Origin: an uncultured Acidobacteriota bacterium
GTDB lineage: Bacteria; Acidobacteriota; Thermoanaerobaculia; UBA5066
Length of the DNA: 58,405 nucleotides
NCBI GenBank assembly: GCA_903845115.1
Contig: CAIMWE010000049.1
Coordinates: forward strand, 1-58,405
Direction of reading: 5' to 3'
Part shown: piece after piece, positions 16,965 through 26,223 of the stretch
How the letters are laid out: every line of letters begins with the position of its first letter
How positions within the stretch are numbered: the first letter of the stretch is position 1
Made by a program: the position numbers and the translations under genes
The notes under the pieces: generated by a model
Told to the model about the DNA's origin: nothing
The model's input: only the letters and a program-made list of their open reading frames with translations
Databases searched by the model: none

Positions 16965-17371
16965 ACCGCTTCCGCTCGGGAGGGAAGATGTCCCATCTCA
17001 CCGTTTCCCTGCTTCAGATCCTGTTCGTCTCCATCCTGATGGTCGCCGCGCAGCTCCTGCTGAAGGCGGGCATGAGGGGCTCTCCGGCCCTCGAGCCGAC
17101 ACCTGGGGCGGTGCTGGGCCTCCTTCACCGCGTCCTGACGACGCCGGTCCTCCTCGTCGGCTGGGCCTGCGGGACGGCTGCCACGCTGGTGTGGCTGATA
17201 GTGCTCTCGCGCCTCGAGCTGAGCTACGCCTCGCCGACGATGACCGGCCTCTATTTCGTCCTCCTGCTGCTCGCTACCCGGGTGCTCCTCGCCGAGGCGG
17301 TGTCCCCGGTGCGTTGGGCGGGGACTGTTCTCGTGATCTTCGGGATCTTCCTGATGTCGCGAAAGGGCTGA
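16961..17371 (+). CDS. Small four-helix EamA/SMR-type membrane carrier
   Basis: 136 aa with four hydrophobic segments (about 12-32, 50-75, 80-100, 110-130) and the SMR/ArnE-like features QLLLKAGM near the first helix and ELSYASPTMTGLYFVLLLL. Proteins of this size beside ArnC/ArnT-like enzymes flip polyprenyl-phosphate sugars; that is inferred here from context. ATG at 16961 overlaps the preceding stop (ATGA); an inner ATG at 16988 after GGGAGGG is an alternative. Could instead be a drug/metabolite exporter. Confidence 0.72.
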   Translation: MNRFRSGGKMSHLTVSLLQILFVSILMVAAQLLLKAGMRGSPALEPTPGAVLGLLHRVLTTPVLLVGWACGTAATLVWLIVLSRLELSYASPTMTGLYFVLLLLATRVLLAEAVSPVRWAGTVLVIFGIFLMSRKG

Positions 17372-17414
17372 GCCCGCTGGAGCCCGCGCCGACCCGCTTC
17401 ACCGTGGTTTCCTC

Positions 17415-17420
17415 TATCCT
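17415..17420 (+). promoter_or_regulatory. -10 box TATCCT, 7 nt before start
   Basis: TATCCT followed by 7 nt and the ATG at 17428, with no Shine-Dalgarno between. A leaderless mRNA is predicted for the methyltransferase although the gene lies only 56 bp after the carrier gene. Confidence 0.5.
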
Positions 17421-17427
17421 CGCCAGC

Positions 17428-18342
17428 ATGCCTGCCGCCGTCGTCAGGCCCGGCGCTTCCGTGCGAGTCGAGGAGCTCCTCGCCAACCCGTCCGTCGTGT
17501 GGGACCTCATGCCCACGGATCCGGCTCCGGTCACGCGGGCCGACGCCGCGTACCACGCATCGGTGCGCGAACGGTGGATCGAGAGCAACCAGCTGATCAC
17601 CTTGCGCAATCTCCACTTCCACCGTCAGGCTGCGGAGCGGCTGTCCCGCAACCTGCCGGACGGCGCCGTGGTCCTGGAGCTCGGAGCCGGAGTCGGATTC
17701 GACGCAGTCCTCGCCCTCGAGGCCTGTCCCAAGCTCGGCGCCTACTTGCTCTCCGAGATCGCGTGCGACCTCGTCGACTACGCCCGACGGTCCAATCCCA
17801 CCCTGATCTCCGACCCGCGCGTGATCGCGTGCTGTCTGGATGGCGGCGACCTGCTTCTCCAGGACGCTCAGGTGGACCGGATTCTCATGGTCGGCGCCCT
17901 CCACCACCTTCCCGACCTCGCGAAGGCCCTGGACGAGATGGACCGGGTCGCCCGGCCCGGAGCTCGCCTCGTGTTCGCGATCGAGCCGAATCGCCGCTGG
18001 CTCGCCGTCATCGCGTCGATGCGGCCGATCTACCGGAGACTCTTCGAGCGGAGGGCGGTCTCGCCCGCCGACGAGAAGGCCGAGGGGTTCGTGCCTTCCG
18101 AATTCGAGGAGATGGCCTCCCGTCGCGGCTGGGTCCTCGAAGAGATCGTTCCCGTCTGGTTCCTCGCCGGGTTCGCCCACTATGGCGTCGAGGTCCTGCA
18201 TCGTTTGCTTCGATCGGAACGGTGGTTCGCCTTGCCTCACGGCGTCGAGAGGCTGATCCTCGCGCTCGACTCGCTCCTATTCCGGATTCCCGGAGTGAAT
18301 CAGCTCGCGTGGCACTACACGGCGGTCTTCTCGAAGCCGTGA
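17428..18342 (+). CDS. Class I SAM-dependent methyltransferase
   Basis: 304 aa. SAM motif I VVLELGAGVGFDAVLAL (near 83-99), motif II/post-I acidic strand, DRILMVGALHHLPDLAKAL (motif IV region near 151) and DRVARPGARLVFAIEPN. UbiE/Methyltransf_11 type. No signal peptide. The start is fixed by the 7-nt spacing to TATCCT. Substrate unknown; the setting among glycosyltransferases suggests methylation of a sugar or glycolipid precursor. Ends convergent to another methyltransferase. Confidence 0.82.
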   Translation: MPAAVVRPGASVRVEELLANPSVVWDLMPTDPAPVTRADAAYHASVRERWIESNQLITLRNLHFHRQAAERLSRNLPDGAVVLELGAGVGFDAVLALEACPKLGAYLLSEIACDLVDYARRSNPTLISDPRVIACCLDGGDLLLQDAQVDRILMVGALHHLPDLAKALDEMDRVARPGARLVFAIEPNRRWLAVIASMRPIYRRLFERRAVSPADEKAEGFVPSEFEEMASRRGWVLEEIVPVWFLAGFAHYGVEVLHRLLRSERWFALPHGVERLILALDSLLFRIPGVNQLAWHYTAVFSKP

Positions 18343-18380
18343 ACGGGGATTCGCGGCCGTCCCCGCGCGCGACTGCGGGG
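18343..18380. terminator. GC hairpins between convergent methyltransferase genes
   Basis: Competing hairpins ACGGGGA/TCCCCG and CCCCGC (18361-18366)/GCGGGG (18375-18380) fill the 45-bp gap. No T tract, so they would act as structured or Rho-dependent ends. Tentative. Confidence 0.35.
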
Positions 18381-18387
18381 CGCCCGA

Positions 18388-19218
18388 TCAGGCCGGCTTG
18401 CGGAGCCGGACGTAGACCACGCCCGGTCGGTCGTCCCGGAGGATCGACGGTTCCGGCGAGCGCCGGTAGTTCTCCGGGCAGCGGCGGCTGAGCAAGCCGC
18501 CCCGGAGGTACGACCACGGGACGCCCCGGTAGAAGCGATCCTGGACCGATGGATCGATTTCCGAGGCCCACTCCTGGCTCTCCGGGCGCCACGGATCCCG
18601 CAGGAGTCGACCGGCCAGGTCTTCCGGCGAGTAGTGACGTTCCAGGAACACCCGCCCGCCCACCACGTCGCTCGCCTCTCCCCACACCCGCTCGTCCCGC
18701 CAGATCTCGCGCGAGACCGGGCTGACGTTCGTCGTCAGGTGGAGGACTCCGCCAGGCTTCAGGACGCGAAAGAGCTCCGCCATCACCGTGATGTCGCCCT
18801 CGCCCGCGACGTGCTCGATGACCGAGACGCAGATCGCCCCGTCGAACGTCGCGTCGCCGTACGAGAGCGTCCGTCCGTCCTCCACCTCGAGCCGGAGCGA
18901 AGGGTCCACCCACCGCCACTGCTCGACCTCCCAGCGGAAGAGATCCGTCGCCACCCATTCGCCCTTCCCTTCCGCGCGCAGCAGGCTCGCGAGGAGCTTC
19001 GGGCTGGACAGGTCCAGGTTGACCCCGCTGAAGGGCTCGTCGGCGATCTTCCCCATCTCGTAGTAGCGCCATGGATCGAGCGGGATGAGGAGCCGGGCGA
19101 GACCGACCCGCGCGCCCTTCCATCCGTTCCGCCAGCCCCGCAGGAGCCACCGGAAGCCGAGGCGATAGCTGTGTCGCCACAGACGCTCCCAGCCCGGACG
19201 GCGGTCCGTCTCGCTCAC
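18388..19218 (-). CDS. Class I SAM-dependent methyltransferase
   Basis: 276 aa, Methyltransf_11-like: VNLDLSSPKLLASLLRAEG, DGRTLSYGDATFDGAICVSVIEHV (motif IV region) and LFRVLKPGGVLHLTTNVS. The SAM motif I glycines are degenerate; the usual E-x-GxGxG is replaced by the GVNLDLS segment, as in glycan-locus methyltransferases that keep only the second half. Start GTG at 19218 overlaps the upstream GT2 stop (GTGA). Same operon as GT2 and the C-methyltransferase; a sugar O-methylation role is inferred. Confidence 0.75.
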   Translation of the reverse strand: MSETDRRPGWERLWRHSYRLGFRWLLRGWRNGWKGARVGLARLLIPLDPWRYYEMGKIADEPFSGVNLDLSSPKLLASLLRAEGKGEWVATDLFRWEVEQWRWVDPSLRLEVEDGRTLSYGDATFDGAICVSVIEHVAGEGDITVMAELFRVLKPGGVLHLTTNVSPVSREIWRDERVWGEASDVVGGRVFLERHYSPEDLAGRLLRDPWRPESQEWASEIDPSVQDRFYRGVPWSYLRGGLLSRRCPENYRRSPEPSILRDDRPGVVYVRLRKPA

Positions 19219-20201
19219 GCGCACAGCCGCGCGACGCGGTGGCGGTAGGCTTCGAACGAACGAGGGCGCCGCTCGTGATCCCACCCGAGGTAGTCGGCGA
19301 ACGCCCGGAGCGCTCTTCCGACGCCGGGAACCGTCCGCCGCCGCCTTCCGCGCTCCAGCATCAGCTCGCAAAGGGCGAGCCGCCGCCCCGCCATCGCCTC
19401 GAGCCGGGAGGCGCCGGGGACGCCTCGCTCGCGCCACCAGCCCCAGACCCGGAACTGGTTGAAGGTGTACTGCCAGCGCATCTGCCACAGCCGGGACGCG
19501 AGGGCGTCGCGCGTCATGCTGCCCCCCGACAGGACGAGCCGGACGAGCCGCTCCCCGATCAGCTCCACTCCTCCGCCCTCCGCGGCGAGCTCGGAGAGGA
19601 ACCCGGCGTCGTTGCCGTACGGAAACCTGTTGTAGTCGTACCCCATCGGGTTCTCGAACTGGACGTGCCGGTCGAAGACCCGGAGCGCTGCCTCGGTCTC
19701 GTAAATCCCGTTCACCTGGTTGAGCGAGTAGCGGCGAAGGAAGATCCCGAGAGAGAACTCGACCGGAGTGAGGATCCCCGCGTCGGCGGCGTACTTCGTC
19801 AGCTCCCGTCCGTCCACTTCGACGGTCCCGCTGCAGAAGACGAGTTTCCGGCCCGCGGCCACGGCCCGCCCGGCCCCTTCCATCATCCGCGCCGAGAAGG
19901 AGGGCTCGAGGACGTCGTCCGCCCAGACGAAGCAGCACCACTCCCCCGTGGCCTGATGGAGCGGCACGCGCCAGGCCTTCACCGGACCCGAGTTCTCCTC
20001 GCTGCAGGAATAGCGTGTCTCGATTCCGGACCCGGCGCTCTCCTCGAGAAGCCGTGCCACGATCTCCCGGGTTCCGTCCTGGCTCGTCTCGTCGTAGACA
20101 ATCACCTCCAAGGGCCGGTGCGCCTGCCCCAGGACGCTCCGGAGGGTCCGCTCGATCGTCGCGGCGCTCCGAAAGGTCGGAACGATGAGGGAAAGCTTCA
20201 A
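19215..20201 (-). CDS. Glycosyltransferase family 2, TTG start
   Basis: 328 aa GT-A enzyme. KLSLIVPTFRSAATIERTL at the N-terminus, VIVYDETSQDGT, and metal-binding FVWADDVLEPSF near 88-99 (the DxD is here ADD). Start TTG at 20201 overlaps the stop of the C-methyltransferase gene (TTGA); the catalytic fold begins at residue 2, so no longer N-terminus is likely. Couples on to the next methyltransferase by GTGA. Sugar and acceptor unknown. Confidence 0.84.
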   Translation of the reverse strand: MKLSLIVPTFRSAATIERTLRSVLGQAHRPLEVIVYDETSQDGTREIVARLLEESAGSGIETRYSCSEENSGPVKAWRVPLHQATGEWCCFVWADDVLEPSFSARMMEGAGRAVAAGRKLVFCSGTVEVDGRELTKYAADAGILTPVEFSLGIFLRRYSLNQVNGIYETEAALRVFDRHVQFENPMGYDYNRFPYGNDAGFLSELAAEGGGVELIGERLVRLVLSGGSMTRDALASRLWQMRWQYTFNQFRVWGWWRERGVPGASRLEAMAGRRLALCELMLERGRRRRTVPGVGRALRAFADYLGWDHERRPRSFEAYRHRVARLCA

Positions 20202-21457
20202 CCGCGGACGATTTCGACGGTCGGGAGGGGGAAGATCAGCCCGATCCCCTGACGGAGGGTCTCCGCCTCGCGCCGAAGGAACTCCTCGCGGAAGTGCCAC
20301 GGCAGCACGAGGTAGTAATCGGGCTTCATCGCCCGGGACTCCTCCTCGCTCACGATCGGAATGTCGGTACCGAGGGTCAGGGCGCCGTACTTGTCCGGGT
20401 TGCGCTCCGCCGCGACCTCGATGATCCGGTTGTCGATCCCGCACCACTGGAGGATCGTGTTCCCTTTCGTGGAGGCCCCGTAGACGTGGATCCTCTTCCC
20501 TTCCCGCTTCAGCTTCTTGAGCAGGGCGTTCAGGCTCTCGCGGTGGACGTTGATCCGATCCTGGAAGTTCTGATAAGGGCGGTTCGTGTCGAGCTCGAGG
20601 TCGAATTCCCGCTGTCGGAGCGCCTTGATGTTCGCGAGAAATTCCGGCCGCCGAAAACGGAAGCTCGCCGCGTGCGATGCATAGCACCGGAGGCTCCCGC
20701 CGTTGATCGAGTTGCAGGAAACGTTGAAGACGCGGAGCCCCGCCTGGCGCAGGACGTACTCGACCGTGGCGAGGCTGTAGTACTCGAGGTGCTCGTGACA
20801 GATCGTGTCGTACGAGTTCATCTCGAGCATGAGCGGCATGTACGACATCTCGAAAATCCAGACCCCGTCAGGGGCCAGGGCGTCGCGGATCCCTCGCGTG
20901 AAGGCGATCGGGTCCTCGAGGTCGTAGAACATGGCGATCGACGTGATCACATCGAACCGGTCGCCCTCCAGCCGCGACGCCAGCTCCTCCGACGGAAAGA
21001 GATCCTGGACGACGGTCACGCCGGGGCCGATCTCGCGAGCGACGTCGGACGGGTCGATGCCGAATTTCGCGTAGGTCTCGGGGTAGCATCCCAGGAGCGT
21101 CCCGTCGTTGCACCCGATGTCCAGGACGCGCGCATCCGGGGCCTCGACCAGCGCCGCGACCTCGCCGGCGATCTCCTCGAGGTGGTCGCGCATCGTCTGG
21201 TTGGTCCCGGATCGGTACCAGTAGGCCGAGTAGAGGACCTCGGGCGGGACGGTGAACTCCATCTGGAGCAGTCCACACGCCTTCTCGTCCTGCATCGGGT
21301 CGCACCGGACCAGGGACGTCGGGATCTTTCGCGTCGGAGGCAACTCTTTGCCCGGCTTGACGAACGATCCCTGGAGGTGCTGCTCCCCGAGGTCGATGAC
21401 GCGCGTCAGGGCAGTCGAGCCGCAGATTCTGCAGGTCTTCCTGTGAACGAGGTGCAT
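20198..21457 (-). CDS. Sugar C-methyltransferase (NDP-hexose type)
   Basis: 419 aa, the size of TylC3/NovU/TcaB9-type enzymes that methylate a carbon of NDP-ketosugars. N-terminal zinc site from four cysteines (CRIC near 9-12; CD...ACG near 53-63), SAM domain with RVLDIGCNDGTLLG near 110, conserved catalytic HEHLEYYSL segment near 217, and the C-terminal domain with HVYGASTKGNTILQ near 327. ATG at 21457 has GGAGA 7 nt upstream. Heads a three-gene operon (C-MT, GT2, MT). It implies a branched deoxysugar in the surface glycan. Confidence 0.85.
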   Translation of the reverse strand: MHLVHRKTCRICGSTALTRVIDLGEQHLQGSFVKPGKELPPTRKIPTSLVRCDPMQDEKACGLLQMEFTVPPEVLYSAYWYRSGTNQTMRDHLEEIAGEVAALVEAPDARVLDIGCNDGTLLGCYPETYAKFGIDPSDVAREIGPGVTVVQDLFPSEELASRLEGDRFDVITSIAMFYDLEDPIAFTRGIRDALAPDGVWIFEMSYMPLMLEMNSYDTICHEHLEYYSLATVEYVLRQAGLRVFNVSCNSINGGSLRCYASHAASFRFRRPEFLANIKALRQREFDLELDTNRPYQNFQDRINVHRESLNALLKKLKREGKRIHVYGASTKGNTILQWCGIDNRIIEVAAERNPDKYGALTLGTDIPIVSEEESRAMKPDYYLVLPWHFREEFLRREAETLRQGIGLIFPLPTVEIVRG

Positions 21458-21573
21458 GTGAAGGTCTCCTGCGTGCTGGAAGCGCTCGATCCTACCCCGA
21501 TTCTCGAAGGTCCATCTCACCGGGGCCGACCCCGGTCTACTCGACGCCAGAGCGCCGCCCGATCCTCCGCCGT

Positions 21574-23256
21574 TCAGTCGTAGACGCCCGCGAAGAGGTC
21601 TTCCGGCGGCCGCCTCGCCGGAATCGGGCCGGAGAGCGTCAACCCTTCCGGGAACAGGGCGCGCGCCGTAGACCGGACGTCCACCCTGACCTCGTGCAAG
21701 CCGGCAACCAGGGGAACGGAGTGCTGCGCGGGTCGGCCGTCGACCAGGAATACCTCCCGTACCGGAGCCCCGCTTTCCTGGTAGAGAGAGTAGCTCCCCG
21801 GGGAGCGAGCCAGGAACGCCACGGACTCGCCCGGCGAGACCAGGGCACCCGACAGAAGGAGGTTCGGGTGCACCCGCACGTACGAGCCCTCGAGGTACCT
21901 CCGGATCGCCGGCCCCAGGGCGAGCGTCCGGAAATTGAGGACCACGAGCCGCGGCTGCTCCGCGAAGACGGCGCCCATCGCCTCGAAATGACCCTGGCCC
22001 GCGGCGGACCGGATGTCCGACACGACTTTCGTATCCCACATCACCTTTCCGGCGTGCCGCCGCGAGACGACCATCCAGGTCCCGTCCAGGTATCGGTCTT
22101 CCGGTCCGAGGAGCGCCTCCGCCTCCCGCACGACGCGTCGCTGGAGCTCGTCGTCATGAGCCAGGTAGCGGACGTTGCGCGGCAGGGACGCCGCGCAGAG
22201 GGCGAGAACCACGGCGCACGCCGCCCCCCGCGAGACGCCCCATCTCGCGAGCGCGAACGGGACCTCCGTCGCGAAGGGCGACAGGGTCGCGGTGGCGAAG
22301 ACGAACACGTAGGGCCAGGGCTGGGCGTGGGCGAAGACGAGCGGCACGACGACGGCCGCCGCGACGGCGGCCCGCCGCCCCGGTCGCTCGGTGGAACGCC
22401 ACCCGCAGAGCGCCAAGACGACCCCCCCCGCCCCCAGGGCCCAGAGGTCGCCGTTGCGCTCCAGAGTCTGGGAGACGTACTTCCCGAGACCGCCCCGGTA
22501 GACGTCGGCGCCGTGGAGTGCGACGTCCATCGGGCTCAGGAAGACGCTCCGGAGGACGCCTGGAAAGCCCGTCCCGCCGAAGGCCACGGCATAGAGGAGG
22601 ACGACCGCCCAGAACCCGGCCGCGAACCGGACGAGCTCCACCGCCGTCTCGCGCCTCTCACCTCGTGAAACGAGCCCCGAGGCGATCGCAAGGCCGGCCG
22701 CGAGGAGCCCGTACACGGCCTTCTGGGTCGACGCGAAGGCGAGTCCGCAGGCGAGGCCGGCGAGCAGCGCTTCCTTCCTGCCAGCCTTGCGCCGGGTGAG
22801 GAGCGCCAGGGCCGCCATCTCGAAGAAGACGGCCACCGTGTCGGACCTCACCCGATAGGAGCGTTCCGCGAAGTTCGAGAAGGAGAACAGGACGGCCACC
22901 GCCAGGAGCGCCTCGATCCGACTCCTCCGGATCGACAGCGCGATGCCGTAGACGAGGGCAGCCGTGCCGGACGCCAGGAGGAACCCTGCCAGGCGGGTCG
23001 CCGTCATCACCCCCATCGCGTCCGTGACCGGCGCCCGGGCAGCGCCGAAGACGTAGGCGTAGAGGATCGTCTTCACCGGATCCCACGCTCCGTAGAACCC
23101 CTCGGGAATGAGGAGAGGCATCGAAGCCGCGAGGAACTCGTCCATCACCCACTTCCCGTGCAACGCGAAGCGGAGGACGAAACCCACCTTGACCGCGACG
23201 AAGGCGACCAGCAGGACGGCGAGCCAGCGTTCCTCAGAGCCGGAATCCGGGTCCAT
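21574..23256 (-). CDS. Multi-pass membrane glycosyltransferase-like protein (GT-C type)
   Basis: 560 aa, about ten hydrophobic segments from residue 13 on. After the first helix comes GKWVMDEFLAA (near 33-43), the D-E motif position of PMT/ArnT-like GT-C enzymes. A soluble C-terminal part (about 400-560) follows the membrane domain. Probably uses a polyprenyl-linked sugar on the periplasmic side; acceptor unknown. ATG at 23256 has no RBS. A TATCCT box (23291-23296) precedes an in-frame GTG at 23280 by 10 nt, so the true start may be 23280 with eight extra residues. The 116-bp gap downstream holds a GC hairpin (ACCGGGG/CCCCGGT). Confidence 0.65.
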   Translation of the reverse strand: MDPDSGSEERWLAVLLVAFVAVKVGFVLRFALHGKWVMDEFLAASMPLLIPEGFYGAWDPVKTILYAYVFGAARAPVTDAMGVMTATRLAGFLLASGTAALVYGIALSIRRSRIEALLAVAVLFSFSNFAERSYRVRSDTVAVFFEMAALALLTRRKAGRKEALLAGLACGLAFASTQKAVYGLLAAGLAIASGLVSRGERRETAVELVRFAAGFWAVVLLYAVAFGGTGFPGVLRSVFLSPMDVALHGADVYRGGLGKYVSQTLERNGDLWALGAGGVVLALCGWRSTERPGRRAAVAAAVVVPLVFAHAQPWPYVFVFATATLSPFATEVPFALARWGVSRGAACAVVLALCAASLPRNVRYLAHDDELQRRVVREAEALLGPEDRYLDGTWMVVSRRHAGKVMWDTKVVSDIRSAAGQGHFEAMGAVFAEQPRLVVLNFRTLALGPAIRRYLEGSYVRVHPNLLLSGALVSPGESVAFLARSPGSYSLYQESGAPVREVFLVDGRPAQHSVPLVAGLHEVRVDVRSTARALFPEGLTLSGPIPARRPPEDLFAGVYD

Positions 23257-23470
23257 GGACGGAATCCTGCTGGATGCCACTGAACCGGCAAGGATAGCGC
23301 AGGGCGGCGACGGCGTTCGTCTCCTCCGTCGAGCCTGCGCGACCCCGGCGCCGAACCGGCACCGACGGGAGCGGACACCCAATGTCCCCGTGACGGCAGG
23401 ACGAGTAGGCGATTCGAGCGGGAGGAGACCCGGGGAGCAGGCGATCTCGGAAGGTCCGCATATCGCCCGC

Positions 23471-23479
23471 TGCTATCAT
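23471..23479 (+). promoter_or_regulatory. Extended -10 TGCTATCAT, 7 nt before start
   Basis: TGC-TATCAT, 7 nt from the ATG at 23487, with no Shine-Dalgarno. One of the clearest leaderless-type promoters in the window; the 230-bp divergent gap upstream shows no consensus -35. Confidence 0.6.
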
Positions 23480-23486
23480 CTCGTCG

Positions 23487-26015
23487 ATGCCGGGGAAGAC
23501 GCCGTCTGGCGAGGTGGGCGTTCTCAGCGCCGAAACCACGTCGTCACCTCCAGGCGTCATCGGCCGTTGGCTCGTGCTGCTCGGCTTGGGTGTCACCACG
23601 GCGAGCGTCCTCGCCTCGCAAGTCGTCCTGTCACGCTTCCTCGGCGCGACCGTCGGCTACTACTTCGCCTTCGTCCTGGTTTCGTTCGCCATGCTCGGAC
23701 TGGCGTCGGGAGGGCTCGCCGTCTACTTCGCCCTGCCCCGCATGGGCCTCGCGCGCGCTCCCGAGGTCGCCAGCCTGGCGACGCTCGGCGGCGCGATCTC
23801 GCTGCACGTCGGCCTCCTGTCGGCCCTGCAGTACTACGTCGGCGTCGCCGGCACGAGTCACGGCCAGCTCGGGGCGTCCATCACGGCCCTTCTCTGGGTC
23901 CTCGTCAGCCTCCTCCCCTTTTTCCTGCTGACCGGCTTCGCGGTTTCGATCCTGCTCGCCGCCTCGGCCGATCGCTTCCACGTGACGTACTCCGTGGACC
24001 TCGTCGGCGCCTCCGCCGGATGTGCCGCCGCGCTCGTCGCGCTCTCCGCGGCCAGCCCGGCCGAGGTGGCGCTTGGCTCGCTGGCCCCGGGTGTCGGCGT
24101 CGGTTCGGTCCTCCTGGCGCTCGGGGCGCGACGATATCGGCTCGCCGTGCTCTCGTGCGTCGTGTCCGCGGGCCTCCTGCTGTCCGGCCGCCAGCTCTGC
24201 CGGTCCGAGAACGTCAAGAGCCCACCGCACGTCAGCTCGCTCTCGCGGCCGCGGCTCCTCACGGCGTGGAACAGCTTCTCCAGCGTCACCCTCCATCCCG
24301 GGAGCTTCTTCACCTGGGCCCTCTCGCCGACGTTCCGGGGATCCCAGGTCCAGATGATCGACCTTCTGATCGACGGGATCGGGGGAACCCAGATCGCACG
24401 GTTCGACGGGAACCCCGCGTCCCTGAGCGGGTACGACTACCTGGACGCCGACCTGACGGCTCTCACGAACAGGCTGCTGGCGCCCGCGTCACGGCAGCTG
24501 ATCATCGGCCCCGGCGGGGGCGTCGACATCCTTCAGGCGGTGCGCGCCGGCCGCCGTGACATCACGGCCGTGGAGATCAACCCCCTGATCGTAGAGGTCG
24601 TGAACGGAGCGGTCGGGGGCTTCTCGGGACACCCGTACGACCTCCCCGGGGTCCGGCTCTTCGTGGAGAACGGGAGGACATTCGTCCGGCGAACACGCGA
24701 GCGGTGGGACCTGATCAGCCTCACCTGGGTCGACACCGGTGGAAGTACGACCGCGTTCGCGGCTAGCGAGAACTACCTCTACACGGTAGAAGCCTACGAG
24801 GAGTACCTCTCACGCCTCTCGGACGGCGGATACCTCGCCTTCATGCGCGCTCTCGGTGTCGGGCCGCCCGGCCGTCCGGCCGACCCTCCGCTCGACACCC
24901 TTCGGGGGATCTCCGTGGCCGTCGAGGCGCTCACCCGCCGCGGCGCGAGCACGCCGGGCGCGCACGTGCTGGTCGGGGCCGTCCAGAGCCCGTTCTTCTT
25001 CCAGCGGGGGATGTGCTACGTGCTGGTCAAGAACGCACCGCTCCGTCGTGACGAGATCGACACCGCACGCCGCTTCTGTGCCGACAACGGATTCACCTTG
25101 CTCTGGACTCCGGACGGTCCAGCCGACCTGGAGTCCCTGCCTCCCGCGTGGAGACCGATCGCCGCGGTGGTCGCCCGCATCCTCGACGCCCGACAGGACC
25201 GCGCCCGCCTCTACCGAGAGGCCGCGTTCGACATCGCGCCGTCCACGGACGACAACCCGTTCTACTTCGTGGAGCGCGCCGGCCCGGGCCGGAGAGCCGG
25301 CGAGGGCCTCCGGATCCTCGGCTGGTGCTCCGCCCTTCTGGCGGGGCTCGTCGTCGTGTTCATCGGGCTTCCGCTGGCGCCGACGTTCCGGAGGGGCCCT
25401 TCCCTCACTCTCCCGGAAGCGTCGTTCCTCGGCTATTGCTCGCTCCTGGGGCTGGGGTTCATGCTGGTCGAGATCGAGTTCTTCCACTCCTTCGGCCTCG
25501 TCCTCGGGAGCCCCACGTGGGCACTGGGGACCGTGCTCTCGGTCCTGCTTCTCTTCAGCGGGGCCGGTAGCCTCGCCGCGGCTCGCGTCTCGACCTCCCC
25601 GAAGGCCCTGGCGCTCGTTTTCGGGGCACTCCTGGCCATCCTCGGCGCCTTCATCCTGGCGCGAGGCCCGATCCTGGCGCGTCTCGTCAGCCTTGACCTC
25701 CCCGTCAGGGTCCTCTTCAGCGCCGCCGTTCTGGCTCCGATCGCCTTCCTCATGGGGATCCCGATGGCTGCCGGAATGTCACGCATCGGGAACCGGCCCA
25801 TGCTCAGGATGTGGGGATGGGCCGCAAACGGAGCGCTTTCCGTTCTCGCGAGCGTGCTAGCCATCTTTCTGGCCATCCACGCCGGGATCGCGGCCACGTT
25901 CTTCTCGGGCCTCGTCGCCTACGCTCTGGCAGCGGGCGCCCTCGCCTTGGTCCTGGCCACGGAGGACCGTCTCCACACCGAGCCGGCCGCCATCCCGCCG
26001 GCCGGGAAAGGCTGA
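23487..26015 (+). CDS. Membrane protein with embedded spermidine-synthase-like domain
   Basis: 842 aa. An N-terminal membrane domain (about seven helices, 25-235), a cytosolic spermidine-synthase-like Rossmann domain (about 270-600) with LIIGPGGGVDILQAVRAG near 337 and ITAVEINPLIVEVV, and a second membrane domain (about 610-835). In true SpeE the catalytic stretch is D-x-x-D-P-x-G; here the aligned region reads TWVDTGGSTTAFAASENYLY, so the aminopropyl-transfer Asp pair looks altered. The large length and two membrane domains match SpeE-fold membrane proteins of unknown substrate. Leaderless-type start. Function unassigned. Confidence 0.72.
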   Translation: MPGKTPSGEVGVLSAETTSSPPGVIGRWLVLLGLGVTTASVLASQVVLSRFLGATVGYYFAFVLVSFAMLGLASGGLAVYFALPRMGLARAPEVASLATLGGAISLHVGLLSALQYYVGVAGTSHGQLGASITALLWVLVSLLPFFLLTGFAVSILLAASADRFHVTYSVDLVGASAGCAAALVALSAASPAEVALGSLAPGVGVGSVLLALGARRYRLAVLSCVVSAGLLLSGRQLCRSENVKSPPHVSSLSRPRLLTAWNSFSSVTLHPGSFFTWALSPTFRGSQVQMIDLLIDGIGGTQIARFDGNPASLSGYDYLDADLTALTNRLLAPASRQLIIGPGGGVDILQAVRAGRRDITAVEINPLIVEVVNGAVGGFSGHPYDLPGVRLFVENGRTFVRRTRERWDLISLTWVDTGGSTTAFAASENYLYTVEAYEEYLSRLSDGGYLAFMRALGVGPPGRPADPPLDTLRGISVAVEALTRRGASTPGAHVLVGAVQSPFFFQRGMCYVLVKNAPLRRDEIDTARRFCADNGFTLLWTPDGPADLESLPPAWRPIAAVVARILDARQDRARLYREAAFDIAPSTDDNPFYFVERAGPGRRAGEGLRILGWCSALLAGLVVVFIGLPLAPTFRRGPSLTLPEASFLGYCSLLGLGFMLVEIEFFHSFGLVLGSPTWALGTVLSVLLLFSGAGSLAAARVSTSPKALALVFGALLAILGAFILARGPILARLVSLDLPVRVLFSAAVLAPIAFLMGIPMAAGMSRIGNRPMLRMWGWAANGALSVLASVLAIFLAIHAGIAATFFSGLVAYALAAGALALVLATEDRLHTEPAAIPPAGKG

Positions 26016-26171
26016 CCCGGGACCTGCGGCTTTTCGGCGGCATCGAGGAACGAGCCGTCGTGCATCGCTCCTCGATCTCGGCGATCCTGACGGCGAGGAA
26101 GACGCCGCCGGCGGTCCGGCCCGCGAGGCCAGGTTCGTCGGCGCGAGCCCGGCTGGTCCCGGGCTCCCCTC

Positions 26172-26198
26172 AAACAGAAAAGCCGGCGAACGCCGGCT
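26172..26198 (-). terminator. Rho-independent terminator of groEL
   Basis: Minus strand AGCCGGCG-TT-CGCCGGCT followed by TTTCTGTTTG: an 8-bp perfect stem with a T-rich tail. Confidence 0.85.
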
Positions 26199-26223
26199 CA
26201 TCCTCTCCGTCGTGGAGGGAGCT

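Noticed and set aside
23487-26015. Functional spermidine synthase
   Set aside because: The residues around the expected catalytic Asp pair are changed and the domain is embedded in a multi-pass membrane protein.
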